DNA from: Acidobacteriota bacterium
GTDB taxonomy: Bacteria; Acidobacteriota; UBA890; WLXD01
Assembly: GCA_012103255.1 (NCBI GenBank)
Contig: WLXD01000005.1
Span: forward strand, 266,560 to 330,559
Direction: 5' to 3'
Length of the DNA stretch: 64,000 bases
This document shows positions 9,036 to 17,976 of the stretch, piece by piece (the stretch's first letter is position 1; every line of letters begins with the position of its first letter). The notes under the pieces were generated by a model that worked only from the letters and a program-made list of their open reading frames with translations, was not told where the DNA came from and did no database searches. Position numbers and translations under genes: made by a program.

Positions 9036-9879
9036 CGTCCGGAGTGGGTGTTCCGCCTTCGGGCTCTGCGGCTGCCTCGGGCTCGGGCTCGGGTTCGGGC
9101 GGCGGCGCGACCTTGACGGCCGTGGTCAGCAGTTGCGTGTGACCAATCATGCGGTGTGCGGGCCGGGTCTTGCCTCCGCGCGCAAGGATCGTGCGCTGCA
9201 GGATCTCGACCGTTTCGATCTGGGCAAACCCGTGATGGTCGAGCGCGATCGCGAGTTTCTCAGCCTGGTTGAAGGTCGGGATTCCAGCGGCGTACCGCCC
9301 GCTTCCGTTCAGAGCCTCGCGAATCACTTCCATCTCGGCCCAGGGCTCTGGAACATCGGTGAAGATCGCATCCATACCGGGCTCAAGCGGGTCGCGGGCC
9401 TCGCGCAGCCTGAAATCAACTTCGGTGATCCCGGCCGCAGCGCAGTTGTCTCGCGCGAGTTCAAGGAATTCCGGGCGTCGGTCGTAGGAGATCACCTGCC
9501 CTCCAGGGGCCACGGCGCGCGACAACGCCTGGGTCATCGATCCCGACCCGCAGCCGATCTCGATGACTCGTGAACCGCTCTGCAGGTCCATTTCCGCAAT
9601 GAGGTAGGCGACGTCCTTCGGGTACATGATGTTGGTACGCCGGTGCACCTTCATCATCCGGTCAATTCCGCGCGGTCGGATCAGGGCAACAGGCCGGTCC
9701 GAGGTGCTCACGAGAACGTCGCCCCACTCCCGCCCGATCACGTCATCGTGATCAACGGACCCGCGATGCGTGCTGTGGCGCTTGCCGGCTTCCATCCGGA
9801 CAAGAAATGTCTTGCCATCTTCGAGCGTGAAGAGCACCTGTTCGCCAGGCTGAATCGTATCGGTCAAGCGAGACTCCAT
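9028..9879 (-). CDS. trmI: tRNA (adenine-N1-)-methyltransferase, TrmI family (m1A58)
   Basis: SAM-dependent methyltransferase that makes m1A58 in the tRNA T-loop. Visible: an N-terminal beta domain (TIQPGEQVLFTLEDGKTF), the linker RTNIMYPKDVAYLI typical of TrmI, SAM motif VIEIGCGSGSMTQAL, and catalytic-region DAIFTDVPEPW. I start it at ATG 9879 (283 aa). The frame is open to 10110, but the extra 77 residues are not family-like and would run under the divergent CNNM gene. The C-terminus carries an unusual Pro/Glu-rich tail (PPPEPEPEPEAAAEPEGG), likely disordered. It overlaps nth by 8 nt. Confidence 0.92.
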   Translation of the reverse strand: MESRLTDTIQPGEQVLFTLEDGKTFLVRMEAGKRHSTHRGSVDHDDVIGREWGDVLVSTSDRPVALIRPRGIDRMMKVHRRTNIMYPKDVAYLIAEMDLQSGSRVIEIGCGSGSMTQALSRAVAPGGQVISYDRRPEFLELARDNCAAAGITEVDFRLREARDPLEPGMDAIFTDVPEPWAEMEVIREALNGSGRYAAGIPTFNQAEKLAIALDHHGFAQIETVEILQRTILARGGKTRPAHRMIGHTQLLTTAVKVAPPPEPEPEPEAAAEPEGGTPTPDDE

Positions 9880-10024
9880 CCGGTGATGCAGCAAGCGCCC
9901 GACTGAGTCGTCGTGGCGCAGCGTCGCGGGGTGGCGAAGGTTCGGCAATTTAGCACGGTGCTGGATCGGCGGGTCAGCCTCGTCGTGGGTGTTATTCTCG
10001 CTCTTTACCGCTGGAGGCCCCCGC

Positions 10025-11278
10025 ATGGCTGATCTGACCGGCCCACTGATCGGCTTGGTCATTCTGCTCGTACTGTCCGGATTCTTTTCGAGTTCGGAAA
10101 CAGCTCTCATGGCGGTCAGTCGGTACCGGCTGCGCTACCTGGAACGCCACGGGAACAAGCGGGCAGCGATGGTGCGCCGACTGCTGCGGGACCCCGATCG
10201 CCTGCTCTCGGCGATTCTCCTCGGCAACAACTTCGTCAACATCGCGGCTTCTGCGCTGGCTACGGTCATCGCGATCGAACTGGCGGGCGAAAACGGCGTT
10301 CTTGTCGCCACGGTGGTGATGACGGCGCTCATCCTCATTTTCTCCGAGATCGCGCCTAAGTCGGTGGCGGCTCGGAGACCAGAGGTGATGTCTCTGCTCG
10401 TCGCTCCCGTGGTCCGAGCGGTAGTGTGGTTGCTTCACCCGTTCGCTGTCGCGGCAGCCGCGGTGGCGGGTGTGTTGACGCGACCATTCATCGGATCAGA
10501 AGCCGCGACACCGGTGGTCTCCGAGGAAGAGATCCAGGGGATGTTGCAGCTGGGCGAAGAAGAGGAAGTGATCGCCCGTGAGAAAGGTCGAATGTTGAGT
10601 TCGATCTTCCGTCTCACCGAAACGACGATCGAGGACGTGATGATCCCGCGGACCCAGATCCGAGCTGTGGCGCGGAACGCGAGCCCGGCCGAGGTTGTTG
10701 AAGCGATTCGTGGCTCGGGTGCGACCCGGATCCCCGTCTACGGCGCGGATCTCGACGACATTGTCGGGATCCTGCACTCGAAGGATGTGTTTGCGTACTG
10801 GGAGCGTGTGGACGATCTGGATATAGCGGCGATCATGCGACAGCCACTCTTCATTCCGGAAACGGCCACCCTCGAGACGCTGCTCCGCATGCTGCGGCAC
10901 CACCGCCAGCATCTGGCGGTTGTTGTGGACGAGTTTGGCGGCGTTGAGGGCATTGTCTCGCTCGAAGATCTGCTCGAGGAGATCGTGGGCGAGATTGAAG
11001 ATGAGCACGATGCACCCGCTACACCTCAGATGATGGAGATGCAGGACGGCAGTTTGCTCGTGGAAGGCGCCTGTCCGCTCAACTTGCTCAACCGTAGCTA
11101 CCACCTCGCTCTCGAGGCGGAGGACTCCAGTACTTTGGCCGGGCTCATCATGGAGCTCAGCGGAGAGATTCCGGCTCCCGGGTCCCGAATCGAGCACGGA
11201 GAACTTGTTTTCAACGTGCGTCGCGCGAGCCGCAACCGCATCGACCTGATCAGGATCGAGGGCCACTCCGGTCAGTAG
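10025..11278 (+). CDS. CNNM/CorC-HlyC family transporter-like membrane protein with CBS pair
   Basis: 417 aa from ATG 10025, preceded by CTGGAGG. The N-terminal DUF21/CNNM transmembrane domain (about residues 1-185, FFSSSETALMAVSRYRLR and SAILLGNNFVNI) is followed by a CBS pair (about 205-330, IEDVMIPRTQIRAV and VVDEFGGVEGIVSLEDLLEEIVGEI) and the C-terminal CorC_HlyC domain (about 345-415). Members are linked to Mg2+ or Co2+ efflux; older annotation as hemolysin is misleading. Substrate cannot be told from sequence. Tail-to-tail overlap of 7 nt with moeA. Confidence 0.92.
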   Translation: MADLTGPLIGLVILLVLSGFFSSSETALMAVSRYRLRYLERHGNKRAAMVRRLLRDPDRLLSAILLGNNFVNIAASALATVIAIELAGENGVLVATVVMTALILIFSEIAPKSVAARRPEVMSLLVAPVVRAVVWLLHPFAVAAAAVAGVLTRPFIGSEAATPVVSEEEIQGMLQLGEEEEVIAREKGRMLSSIFRLTETTIEDVMIPRTQIRAVARNASPAEVVEAIRGSGATRIPVYGADLDDIVGILHSKDVFAYWERVDDLDIAAIMRQPLFIPETATLETLLRMLRHHRQHLAVVVDEFGGVEGIVSLEDLLEEIVGEIEDEHDAPATPQMMEMQDGSLLVEGACPLNLLNRSYHLALEAEDSSTLAGLIMELSGEIPAPGSRIEHGELVFNVRRASRNRIDLIRIEGHSGQ

Positions 11279-12462
11279 AGGGTGACCTCGACCTGAGAGC
11301 CTGCAGCGACGTGCGTGTCTTCTGCAGCGATTTCGATCCAGCCGTCGGCCGCAGCCATGCTGGACACCGCGCTCGAGAACGTAAACGTGGGTATGGCGCG
11401 GTCGCCGTCCAGTTGTACTGGGAGAAAATGGGTCTTGTCTGCAGGCGACTCGACGTCGACGGTCAGAACTGCGGCGCGGGGCGGTTGTATCGTTTCCAGG
11501 TGTCCGATCTTGCGGACCAGAGGAACCGCTGTAACGTACGCCATCATCAGACAACTAGTGGGGAATCCCGGGAGTCCCACAAGAGGGCGGTTGTTCACGG
11601 TGGCGAGCAGAAGTGGTTTGCCCGGCCGCACCGCGACGCCGTGGAGGTGGATCTCCCCTACCTCGTCGACGACATCACTGACAAGGTCACGTCGTCCGAC
11701 CGATGTGCCGCCGATGGTGATCGTGAGGTCGACGTCAGACTCGCGCAGTGACTCCCTCAGCGCGTCGCGGTCGTCAGCGACGATCGGAGTGCGGTCGACG
11801 ATACAACCGAGTTGCGTGAACAGCGCGGTAAGAGCTGACGCGTTCGAATCGTAGACCTGCCCCGGCGCCAATGGTCCTTCACCAAGCGGGATCACCTCGT
11901 CACCGGATGACATCACCCTGACTCGGGGAGCCCGCAGCACCTCGACTTCCGTCACGCCGCTAGCGGCGCAGGCGGCGATTCGACTCGGATGCAGCCGCTG
12001 CCCGGCGCTCGCCACCACCTGGTCGATCGCTAGATCTTCGGCCTGGCGCGACACGTGCTGCCCGATCACGAATGCCGAGTCCGCGGTGACGGCGCCTTCC
12101 TCGCGCAGAGCGTGCTCCACAGGGACAACACAATCGGCGCCGGTAGGCAGAGGCGCCCCGGTTGCGATCTCCACGCATTCACCCGGGTTGAGTTGAGACT
12201 CCTCTTCGACATCGCCGGCGGCGATCCGGCCGATCAGTCGCAGCGCTTTGTGGCTCGCGGTGTCCGATGCCCGCGCGGCGAACCCATCCATGGCTGCCCG
12301 ATCAGCGTTTGGGACATCGACGGCGGAGCTCGCGTCCGAGGCGAGCACCCGGCCAGTTGCGTCGCTCAATGGAGTGATCTCGCTATCGCTAATCGACACC
12401 GCCATCTCGGCGAGTACGCGACGGACCTCTTCGAACGGAGCGAGCCCACCGAACGGGCGCAT
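11272..12462 (-). CDS. moeA: Molybdopterin molybdenumtransferase MoeA
   Basis: 396 aa from ATG 12462. Inserts molybdate into adenylated molybdopterin to form Mo cofactor. Motifs: PNADRAAMDGFA (substrate site), GAPLPTGADCVVPVE, the MoCF-biosynthesis domain with SSGDEVIPLGE, TIGGTSVGRRDLV, and VRPGKPLLLATVNNRPLVGLPGFP. The frame remains open upstream to 12531, overlapping the divergent queG start. M24 begins the recognisable MoeA sequence and has AGGA upstream. Its product would be needed by the molybdenum hydroxylase encoded at 17973-21972, about 5 kb away. Confidence 0.94.
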   Translation of the reverse strand: MRPFGGLAPFEEVRRVLAEMAVSISDSEITPLSDATGRVLASDASSAVDVPNADRAAMDGFAARASDTASHKALRLIGRIAAGDVEEESQLNPGECVEIATGAPLPTGADCVVPVEHALREEGAVTADSAFVIGQHVSRQAEDLAIDQVVASAGQRLHPSRIAACAASGVTEVEVLRAPRVRVMSSGDEVIPLGEGPLAPGQVYDSNASALTALFTQLGCIVDRTPIVADDRDALRESLRESDVDLTITIGGTSVGRRDLVSDVVDEVGEIHLHGVAVRPGKPLLLATVNNRPLVGLPGFPTSCLMMAYVTAVPLVRKIGHLETIQPPRAAVLTVDVESPADKTHFLPVQLDGDRAIPTFTFSSAVSSMAAADGWIEIAAEDTHVAAGSQVEVTLY

Positions 12463-12520
12463 TTCGGAACGTTCCTGGCGGCACATGGCGGCCGAGTCTA
12501 GCAGGTTAGACTCGTGCGTC

Positions 12521-13672
12521 ATGGCCACCACAGACCTCGTTCAGAAGGTGCGTGCCGCCGCTCTGGCGGAGGGTTTCGACGACTGCGCGGCAGCGCCGAT
12601 CGCGGAGCTTCCGGCGGGAGGTCGACTGCGTGAGTGGCTTGCTCAGGAGATGCACGGGACCATGCGCTGGCTCGAACGTGATCCGGCGCGACGCGCGGAC
12701 CCACGTCGGGTGGTCGCCAGTGCCAAGACGGTTCTGGTCGTGTCGCGGAGCTATTTCACGGATCTCCCAGTGGCGGAGTCACCGCGAGACGGAAGGATCT
12801 CCCGCTACGCCTGGGGAGCGGAGTACCACGACGTTATGGGCGCGGCCATCAAACGACTCTACGCGCGTATCGAAGAGCTGATGCCGGGCGCCAGCGGCCG
12901 CTACTACGTTGATACCGGCCCCGTGATGGAGAAGGCCTGGGCGGAGGTGTCCGGTCTCGGCTGGATTGGGAAACACACCAACGTCATTCAGGTCGGCACC
13001 GGTTCCTGGTTCTTCCTCGGTGCGATCGTTCTCGACTGCGAACTCCCGGTGCCGAAGCCGGCGCCTGATCACTGTGGCAGTTGCGTCGCCTGCATTGACG
13101 CCTGTCCTACCGGGGCGATCGTCGCGCCGTATGTGCTGGATGCTCGACGCTGTATCTCGTATCTGACCATCGAGCATCGCGGTGCTATTGATCGAGAGTT
13201 TCGCGCGGACATCGGAAACCGCGTGTTCGGTTGCGATGATTGCCAGGAGGTGTGCCCGTGGAATCGGTTTGCGCAGCTCGGCGATTCCGCTCGACCCTTC
13301 ATGCCGGCGCCGGGGCGGCAGGCGGCGCCGCTGCTCGAGCTGTTCGCGCTGAGCGTCGACGAGTTTCGTGAAAGGTTTCGGCGAAGCCCGGTGAAGCGCG
13401 CAAAGTACGAGGGTTTCAGGCGCAACGTCGCGATTGCGCTCGGCAACAGTGCAGACCCGAGCGCCGTGGGCGCTCTCGCGCGGGCGCTCGATGACGTGTC
13501 CGCGATTGTCCGAGGGCATAGCGCCTGGGCGCTCGGCCGCCTCGGTGGAAGCAACGCAAGGACAGCACTGCGGGAAGCGCTAGTGACCGAGTCAGATCCA
13601 TGGGTGCGCGACGAGATCGCATACGCGGAAACGATGATCGACGGCAGTTCAGAGCCCGTCGTGGCATCCTAG
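12521..13672 (+). CDS. queG: Epoxyqueuosine reductase QueG, with C-terminal HEAT-like repeats
   Basis: 383-aa cobalamin-dependent enzyme for the last step of queuosine synthesis on tRNA. Two ferredoxin clusters are seen in CGSCVACIDACPTGA and FGCDDCQEVCPWNRF, with the family signatures YYVDTGPVMEKAWAE, GWIGKHTN, and CISYLTIEHRG between the clusters. The last 70 residues form a HEAT-like repeat region (AVGALARALDDVSAIVRGHSAWALGRL) as in many QueG proteins. The open frame begins at 12248, but ATG 12521 starts the conserved part (MATTDLVQKVRAAALAEGFDD, shown in two pieces in the family). Divergent from moeA with a 58-nt gap. Confidence 0.93.
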   Translation: MATTDLVQKVRAAALAEGFDDCAAAPIAELPAGGRLREWLAQEMHGTMRWLERDPARRADPRRVVASAKTVLVVSRSYFTDLPVAESPRDGRISRYAWGAEYHDVMGAAIKRLYARIEELMPGASGRYYVDTGPVMEKAWAEVSGLGWIGKHTNVIQVGTGSWFFLGAIVLDCELPVPKPAPDHCGSCVACIDACPTGAIVAPYVLDARRCISYLTIEHRGAIDREFRADIGNRVFGCDDCQEVCPWNRFAQLGDSARPFMPAPGRQAAPLLELFALSVDEFRERFRRSPVKRAKYEGFRRNVAIALGNSADPSAVGALARALDDVSAIVRGHSAWALGRLGGSNARTALREALVTESDPWVRDEIAYAETMIDGSSEPVVAS

Positions 13673-13692
13673 GAATCGGACAGGAGGAAGCC

Positions 13693-14535
13693 ATGACGCG
13701 CCCGCGTCTCGTAGTTATGGTGGCATGCATCTGCGTTGCCGCCAGCACATCAGGTCAAACCCAGAATCTCGTCTACCCCGTCGATATCGTGCGGGCCGAT
13801 GAAGGATGGGTCGTGGCAGATTTCAAGGCGCATGGCCTGCTGCGCCTGGCCGACGACGGCACAGTTACTCCGTTGCGACTCGGCGAAGGCATGCCGCGAT
13901 CGCCTCTGTACGGGACGCGCGCGGTTCTTCCTGCACCAGATGGCAATGGCTTTCTTGTGGCGGACCCGGGCAGCTACGGCCTCTATCGCGTCGACCAAGA
14001 TGGCGCACTGTCCACGATCACGACCGAGCTTGATATTCCGCAGGGTATGGCGCGTTTCGATGACGAATCAGTGCTCGTCGCGGACCTGCGGAGCGGCTTC
14101 GGCGTGCTGCTTCGCGTGACGTTGGACGGCCAGGTCACCGAATTTGCAGATGTCGACAGCCCCAAAGGCATCGCACCCGACGGCGACGGTTTCGTCGTCG
14201 TGTCTCACGGTGCCCGCGCTCTGTTCCGTGTCGATCGTTCGGGACGGGTCTCGACCCTGGCGGCGGGGCCGCCGTTCGACTTTCCGCACGATGTTGTTGC
14301 GGACGGCAACGGCGGATTCGTGGTGACCGACGGCTACGCGTCGGCGCTTTTCACGGTCAGTGCGGACGGCAGCGTCGGTACCCTGACCCAAGGGGCTCCC
14401 CTGGTGAACCCTCAGGGTATTGTTCGCGCGGACGGCGGTGGCTACATCGTTGTTGATCCCCAGGCGGGAGCCGTCTTCAGAGTGGGTGCTGACGGGACAG
14501 TCGAGCAACTCGCGTCGGCTTCCGCAACGCCCTAG
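13693..14535 (+). CDS. Exported NHL/SMP-30-like beta-propeller protein
   Basis: 280 aa from ATG 13693, preceded by a strong GGAGGAAGCC ribosome site. A signal peptide (MTRPRLVVMVACICVAASTSG) leads into about six repeats of 40-45 aa, each with a G-x-V/L-x-x-L-x-x-G or ALFRVDRSG / GLYRVDQDG strand, as in NHL, Vgb or SMP-30-like propellers. No catalytic signature stands out, so the function is unknown; ligand binding or an extracytoplasmic lyase-like role are options. It starts 20 nt after queG and overlaps the convergent phosphoribosyltransferase gene by 4 nt. Confidence 0.75.
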   Translation: MTRPRLVVMVACICVAASTSGQTQNLVYPVDIVRADEGWVVADFKAHGLLRLADDGTVTPLRLGEGMPRSPLYGTRAVLPAPDGNGFLVADPGSYGLYRVDQDGALSTITTELDIPQGMARFDDESVLVADLRSGFGVLLRVTLDGQVTEFADVDSPKGIAPDGDGFVVVSHGARALFRVDRSGRVSTLAAGPPFDFPHDVVADGNGGFVVTDGYASALFTVSADGSVGTLTQGAPLVNPQGIVRADGGGYIVVDPQAGAVFRVGADGTVEQLASASATP

Positions 14536-15092
14536 CCGGAGCCGTCCAGGACCGCGTCGGCGATGCCGTTTCCCTTCGCCCGGATCTCAGCCTCCGTGAG
14601 TCCCTCCAGTTCGTGCGGAAACACGATCCAGTCGTCGGTTTCTTGCACGTAGTAGTCGGGGACGATGTCGGTCTCGTTACGCTCGGGCTTGTAGTAGACC
14701 GTAGCGATGCGGCATTCAGGACAGTTGCGTCGCGACCGCTTCCGGATCTCGGCGACGATGGCTGCCATCGTGTGTCCGGTATCGAAGACGTCATCGACGA
14801 GCAGCAATTGATGATTCGCGTCGACAACATCGATCACGTGTTCCAGTCCCTTGATCTCGACGCCGGAGTCACCGCGTTGCATTCCTTGATAAGACTGCGT
14901 CTTGATCGTGGTGTGATACGGCTCCACACCACGTAAACGCAGGTACTCGTGCATGACGATGCCGGGCGGCGTTCCGCCGCGCCAGATTCCGATGAGGAAA
15001 TCGGGCCGGAATCCGCCCTCCCAGACCAGGCGCCCTAGGCGAACCGAGTCGGCATTCAGCTGGCGCGAGGAAACGTAGGTCTTCTCGGTCAT
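14532..15092 (-). CDS. Purine phosphoribosyltransferase (hypoxanthine/guanine PRTase-like)
   Basis: 186 aa from ATG 15092. A type I phosphoribosyltransferase with the PRPP-binding loop LLLVDDVFDTGHTM and the early strand FLIGIWRGGTPPGIVMHEYL that contacts pyrophosphate. C-terminal WIVFPHELE is the hood strand of xanthine-guanine or hypoxanthine PRTases. Purine salvage is the likely role; the exact base cannot be read. The frame extends upstream to a TTG at 15161, which I reject because the family start matches M24 (MTEKTYVSSRQLNAD). Divergent from glnA. Confidence 0.8.
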   Translation of the reverse strand: MTEKTYVSSRQLNADSVRLGRLVWEGGFRPDFLIGIWRGGTPPGIVMHEYLRLRGVEPYHTTIKTQSYQGMQRGDSGVEIKGLEHVIDVVDANHQLLLVDDVFDTGHTMAAIVAEIRKRSRRNCPECRIATVYYKPERNETDIVPDYYVQETDDWIVFPHELEGLTEAEIRAKGNGIADAVLDGSG

Positions 15093-15225
15093 GGGTGCGG
15101 TCCCGCTGGTGACATGGACGAGTGCGGCCCTCACGCTAGTGCTTGCGTTCAGCGGGAGCAAGCCGCTGCAGGAAGGGCTTCTCGACCGTGCCGAAGATCG
15201 TTTTCCGCAACCCTCGGACGCGAGA

Positions 15226-15254
15226 TTGACCCACCCCGAGGCCGGGAGTAGTCT
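15226..15254 (+). promoter_or_regulatory. Predicted sigma-70 promoter of glnA
   Basis: TTGACC at 15226-15231 and TAGTCT at 15249-15254 are separated by 17 bp, about 95 nt ahead of the glnA ATG. It lies in the 257-nt gap between the divergent phosphoribosyltransferase and glnA. No sigma-54 site is evident here. Confidence 0.5.
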
Positions 15255-15349
15255 GCTGCCTTACCAGGGGGGGCATATCGCGCGCGTGGGGGCGAGCGCG
15301 GTACCCGTAGACGGTCCACGGACCGGGATTCTGCACGGGAGACACTCGC

Positions 15350-16783
15350 ATGGGGTTCATGGGGCACGAGTTCATCCACAAGGTCCGCGAGTTCTCAGAC
15401 CAGATGGTCGAGTACACCTCGCGACACCTTGACGTTGACGGCTTTCCAAAGCCGCTGAAGCTCACCACGGCCGACGACGTTCTAGCGTTCGTTCGCGAAC
15501 ACCAGATCACATCGATCCGGCTCTGGTTCACCGACATTCTCGGGAACCTCAAGACTTTCGAGGTGACTCCGGCGGAGTTGCCCGGAGCGTTCGAAGAGGG
15601 CATGGGATTCGACGGTTCGTCGATCCACGGATACCAGCGGATTCAGGAAAGCGACATGGTCGCGATCCCGCTGGCGGAGACCGCACAGTTCATCCCGTTC
15701 CAGATCGGGCCGTCGCGCTGTCTCCGGATGTTTGCCGAGGTACGCAAGCCAGACGGTTCGCCGTATGCGGGCGATCCTCGCAACATCCTGCGCAATCAGC
15801 TCGCACGCCTGGATGACTTCGGCTTCACGCACATGAACGTGGGCCCGGAAGCGGAGTTCTTCTACTTCCGTACGCCCGACGGCATCGAGACGCTCGACGA
15901 TGCGGGGTACTTCGACCTGGTGCCATCCGATGCTGGGGATGACCTGCGGGAAGCGACCCACTTCGCACTCGAGGCGATGGGCATACCGGTGGAATACAGC
16001 CACCACGAAGTTGCGCCCTCGCAGCATGAGATCGATCTGAAGTACGACCGCGCGCTCGAGATGGCGGACAAACTGCAGACGTACAAGTGGCTGGTCAAGG
16101 AGATCGCACGCCGTAACGGTGTCCACGCGACGTTCATGCCCAAGCCGCTTTCCGGCGAGAATGGAAGCGGAATGCATACGCATCTTTCGATCTTCGACGG
16201 TGATCGAAACTGCTTCTACGATACGGATGACGCGCACCATCTGTCGCCCACCGCGAAGCATTTCATCGCGGGTGTTCTCGACCGGGCGCGCGAGATGTGC
16301 ATGATCACCAATCAGTCGTATAACTCGTACAAGCGGTTGGTTCCGGGGTACGAGGCGCCGGTGTACATCACCTGGGCTGAAGCAAACCGCTCCGCACTGG
16401 TACGCATTCCGCTGTACAAGCCCGGCAAGGAAGTGGCCACGCGGATGGAGTTGCGGTTCCCCGACGCGGTGTGCAACCCCTACTTGGCCTTTGCCGCCAT
16501 GCTTGCTGCTGGACTGGAAGGAGTCAGTAACAAGGCCGATCTGCGCGCGCCGAGCACCGAGGACCTCTACCACATGTCCGAGGAAGAGCGAGCGAAACAG
16601 GGCATCGACGCGCTTCCCCACGATCTCTACGAAGCCGTGAAATGCGCACGCGGCTCGGAGTATCTTCGTGGCGCGCTCGGTGAGGGCGTTGTCGACAAGC
16701 TCGTCGACACGAAGATGGCGGAGTACGACGGCCATCGGCTGCATGTGTCTTCCCGTGAGCTCGAGGAGAGTCTCAAGCTCTAG
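15350..16783 (+). CDS. glnA: Glutamine synthetase type I (alpha-subtype features)
   Basis: 477 aa; makes glutamine from glutamate, ammonia and ATP. Signatures: beta-grasp FTDILGNLKTFEV, GMGFDGSSIHGYQRIQESDM, metal and substrate motifs NVGPEAEFFYF and PSQHEIDLKYD, ATP-binding KPLSGENGSGMHTHLS, and the glutamate flap NSYKRLVPGYEAPVYI. In the region where GSI-beta enzymes carry the adenylylated Tyr (NLYDLPPEE), this protein has DLYHMSEEERAKQGI, as in GSI-alpha enzymes, so control by GlnE adenylylation is unlikely. A slightly extended N-terminus precedes the core. Promoter predicted at 15226-15254; no neighbouring nitrogen regulators. Confidence 0.95.
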   Translation: MGFMGHEFIHKVREFSDQMVEYTSRHLDVDGFPKPLKLTTADDVLAFVREHQITSIRLWFTDILGNLKTFEVTPAELPGAFEEGMGFDGSSIHGYQRIQESDMVAIPLAETAQFIPFQIGPSRCLRMFAEVRKPDGSPYAGDPRNILRNQLARLDDFGFTHMNVGPEAEFFYFRTPDGIETLDDAGYFDLVPSDAGDDLREATHFALEAMGIPVEYSHHEVAPSQHEIDLKYDRALEMADKLQTYKWLVKEIARRNGVHATFMPKPLSGENGSGMHTHLSIFDGDRNCFYDTDDAHHLSPTAKHFIAGVLDRAREMCMITNQSYNSYKRLVPGYEAPVYITWAEANRSALVRIPLYKPGKEVATRMELRFPDAVCNPYLAFAAMLAAGLEGVSNKADLRAPSTEDLYHMSEEERAKQGIDALPHDLYEAVKCARGSEYLRGALGEGVVDKLVDTKMAEYDGHRLHVSSRELEESLKL

Positions 16784-16849
16784 CCACGTGCCGCGGCCGA
16801 TCGGCTCCGCTCTGCCGCTCTAAGCGTCGAGAGACAAAGGAGACTGTCC

Positions 16850-17590
16850 GTGCCCGTGCACCGTCTCGGCGCCGATAATGCGACAGCGATTGCACGGGCC
16901 CGCGGGGCTGCCCTGGCGGTAGCGTTCACGGCGGCAACCGCGATCGGCTACGAGGCGCTCCGCGATGGGTTGAGTCTTCCTACCTTTCTCGCGGTCCTGT
17001 TCTTCTACGGCGGTAGTGCCGGGGTCATCATCGCGTTTTCGCTATGGACGGCGCGGGACGTCGGCCTGCCGGGTTTGTTGGTTCTTGCCGACGAGAGCCC
17101 GCGCGCACGGGCGTTCCGCTGGTTGGTCTTCGGCTGCGGTTTCACTCTCCTTCTCGCTGCTGGCAGCGTTGCGCTAAGTGGTGGTGCGGAGACGCCCTTG
17201 CAGCCGTGGTTCTGGCGTCGAATCCAGACGCCAGGCGGCGCAGCGCTGTTCTCCGCCAGAGCTGCATTGCTGGAAGAGACGTTCTTCCGTCTCTTCCTGA
17301 TTCCGTTTCTCGTCTCGGTGGCCCTGCGTTTCAGGCCGCGGCGGTATCGCCTCCGGTTGCGAGATGGGACGGCCAAGGCGATCACCGAGCACCCCGTCGC
17401 CGGAACGCAGTTGGTGCTGGTCGCGTGCGCGATCGCGAGCGCCATGTTCGGACTCGCACATCCGTTCAATCCACTGGGCGCGATCGTACTTGGCCCGCTG
17501 CTGGCCATCAGCTACCTGTGGGGCGGGTGGGAATCCGCAGTGACGGCGCACTTCGGAGCCAACATGTTGCTGTTTCAGTTCTACTACTAG
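16850..17590 (+). CDS. CPBP family intramembrane metalloprotease
   Basis: 246 aa from GTG 16850 with AAAGGAG at good spacing. Polytopic, with hydrophobic segments near residues 20-35, 45-65, 92-110, 185-205 and 210-225. It carries the three Abi/CPBP motifs: EETFFR (Glu142, Glu143, Arg147), FGLAH (His204) and HFGANM (His234, Asn238), which form the metal site of Rce1-like proteases. Substrates of bacterial members are mostly unknown. It lies 66 nt after glnA, and a small hydrophobic gene follows. Confidence 0.85.
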   Translation: MPVHRLGADNATAIARARGAALAVAFTAATAIGYEALRDGLSLPTFLAVLFFYGGSAGVIIAFSLWTARDVGLPGLLVLADESPRARAFRWLVFGCGFTLLLAAGSVALSGGAETPLQPWFWRRIQTPGGAALFSARAALLEETFFRLFLIPFLVSVALRFRPRRYRLRLRDGTAKAITEHPVAGTQLVLVACAIASAMFGLAHPFNPLGAIVLGPLLAISYLWGGWESAVTAHFGANMLLFQFYY

Positions 17591-17652
17591 GTGGAACCTG
17601 TCAGCCCTGGCTTGCGTATATCACCTAGACGCAACAATTCAGGAGGTCACTC

Positions 17653-17976
17653 GTGTTCCAGCTGCTCGGCTTTCTTGCACTGCTCGCCTTTGGCGGAGTC
17701 ATGGCGCTCTTTGCTCTCTTGCTCATCGCGCCGCTTGTGCTTCTCGCGAAGGTTGTCGGTTGGAGCGTTCACGCGGTAGCCAATGTCGCGGGCGCTGTCG
17801 TGGGCGCGCTTCTGCTCGTGCCCCTCGGGCTATTGGTTCTACCCGTGGCCCTCGTGGTGCTGCTTGTCGCCGGACTGGTCGTGCTGAAGCTACTGCTTTT
17901 GGCCGCACCCTTGCTGCTGATGATCGCGGCGATCTGGCTATTCGTGTCCTTGGTGCGGCGACCCGCGATCGCCTAG
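17653..17976 (+). CDS. Small very hydrophobic membrane protein, unknown function
   Basis: 107 aa from GTG 17653, with an excellent AGGAGGTCACTC ribosome site. Nearly the whole chain is Leu/Val/Ala: about three or four transmembrane helices broken by GWSVHAVANVAG and ending LVRRPAIA. No family recognised. Follows the CPBP gene by 62 nt on the same strand and overlaps the convergent hcrB-like gene by 4 nt. The strong translation signals make it likely real. Confidence 0.65.
   Translation: MFQLLGFLALLAFGGVMALFALLLIAPLVLLAKVVGWSVHAVANVAGAVVGALLLVPLGLLVLPVALVVLLVAGLVVLKLLLLAAPLLLMIAAIWLFVSLVRRPAIA

Noticed and set aside
10496-11554. 352-aa open frame antisense to the CNNM gene
   Set aside because: Overlaps CNNM and the end of moeA; no motif.
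15482-16744. 420-aa open frame antisense to glnA
   Set aside because: Complement of a strongly conserved gene; composition is typical of an antisense shadow.
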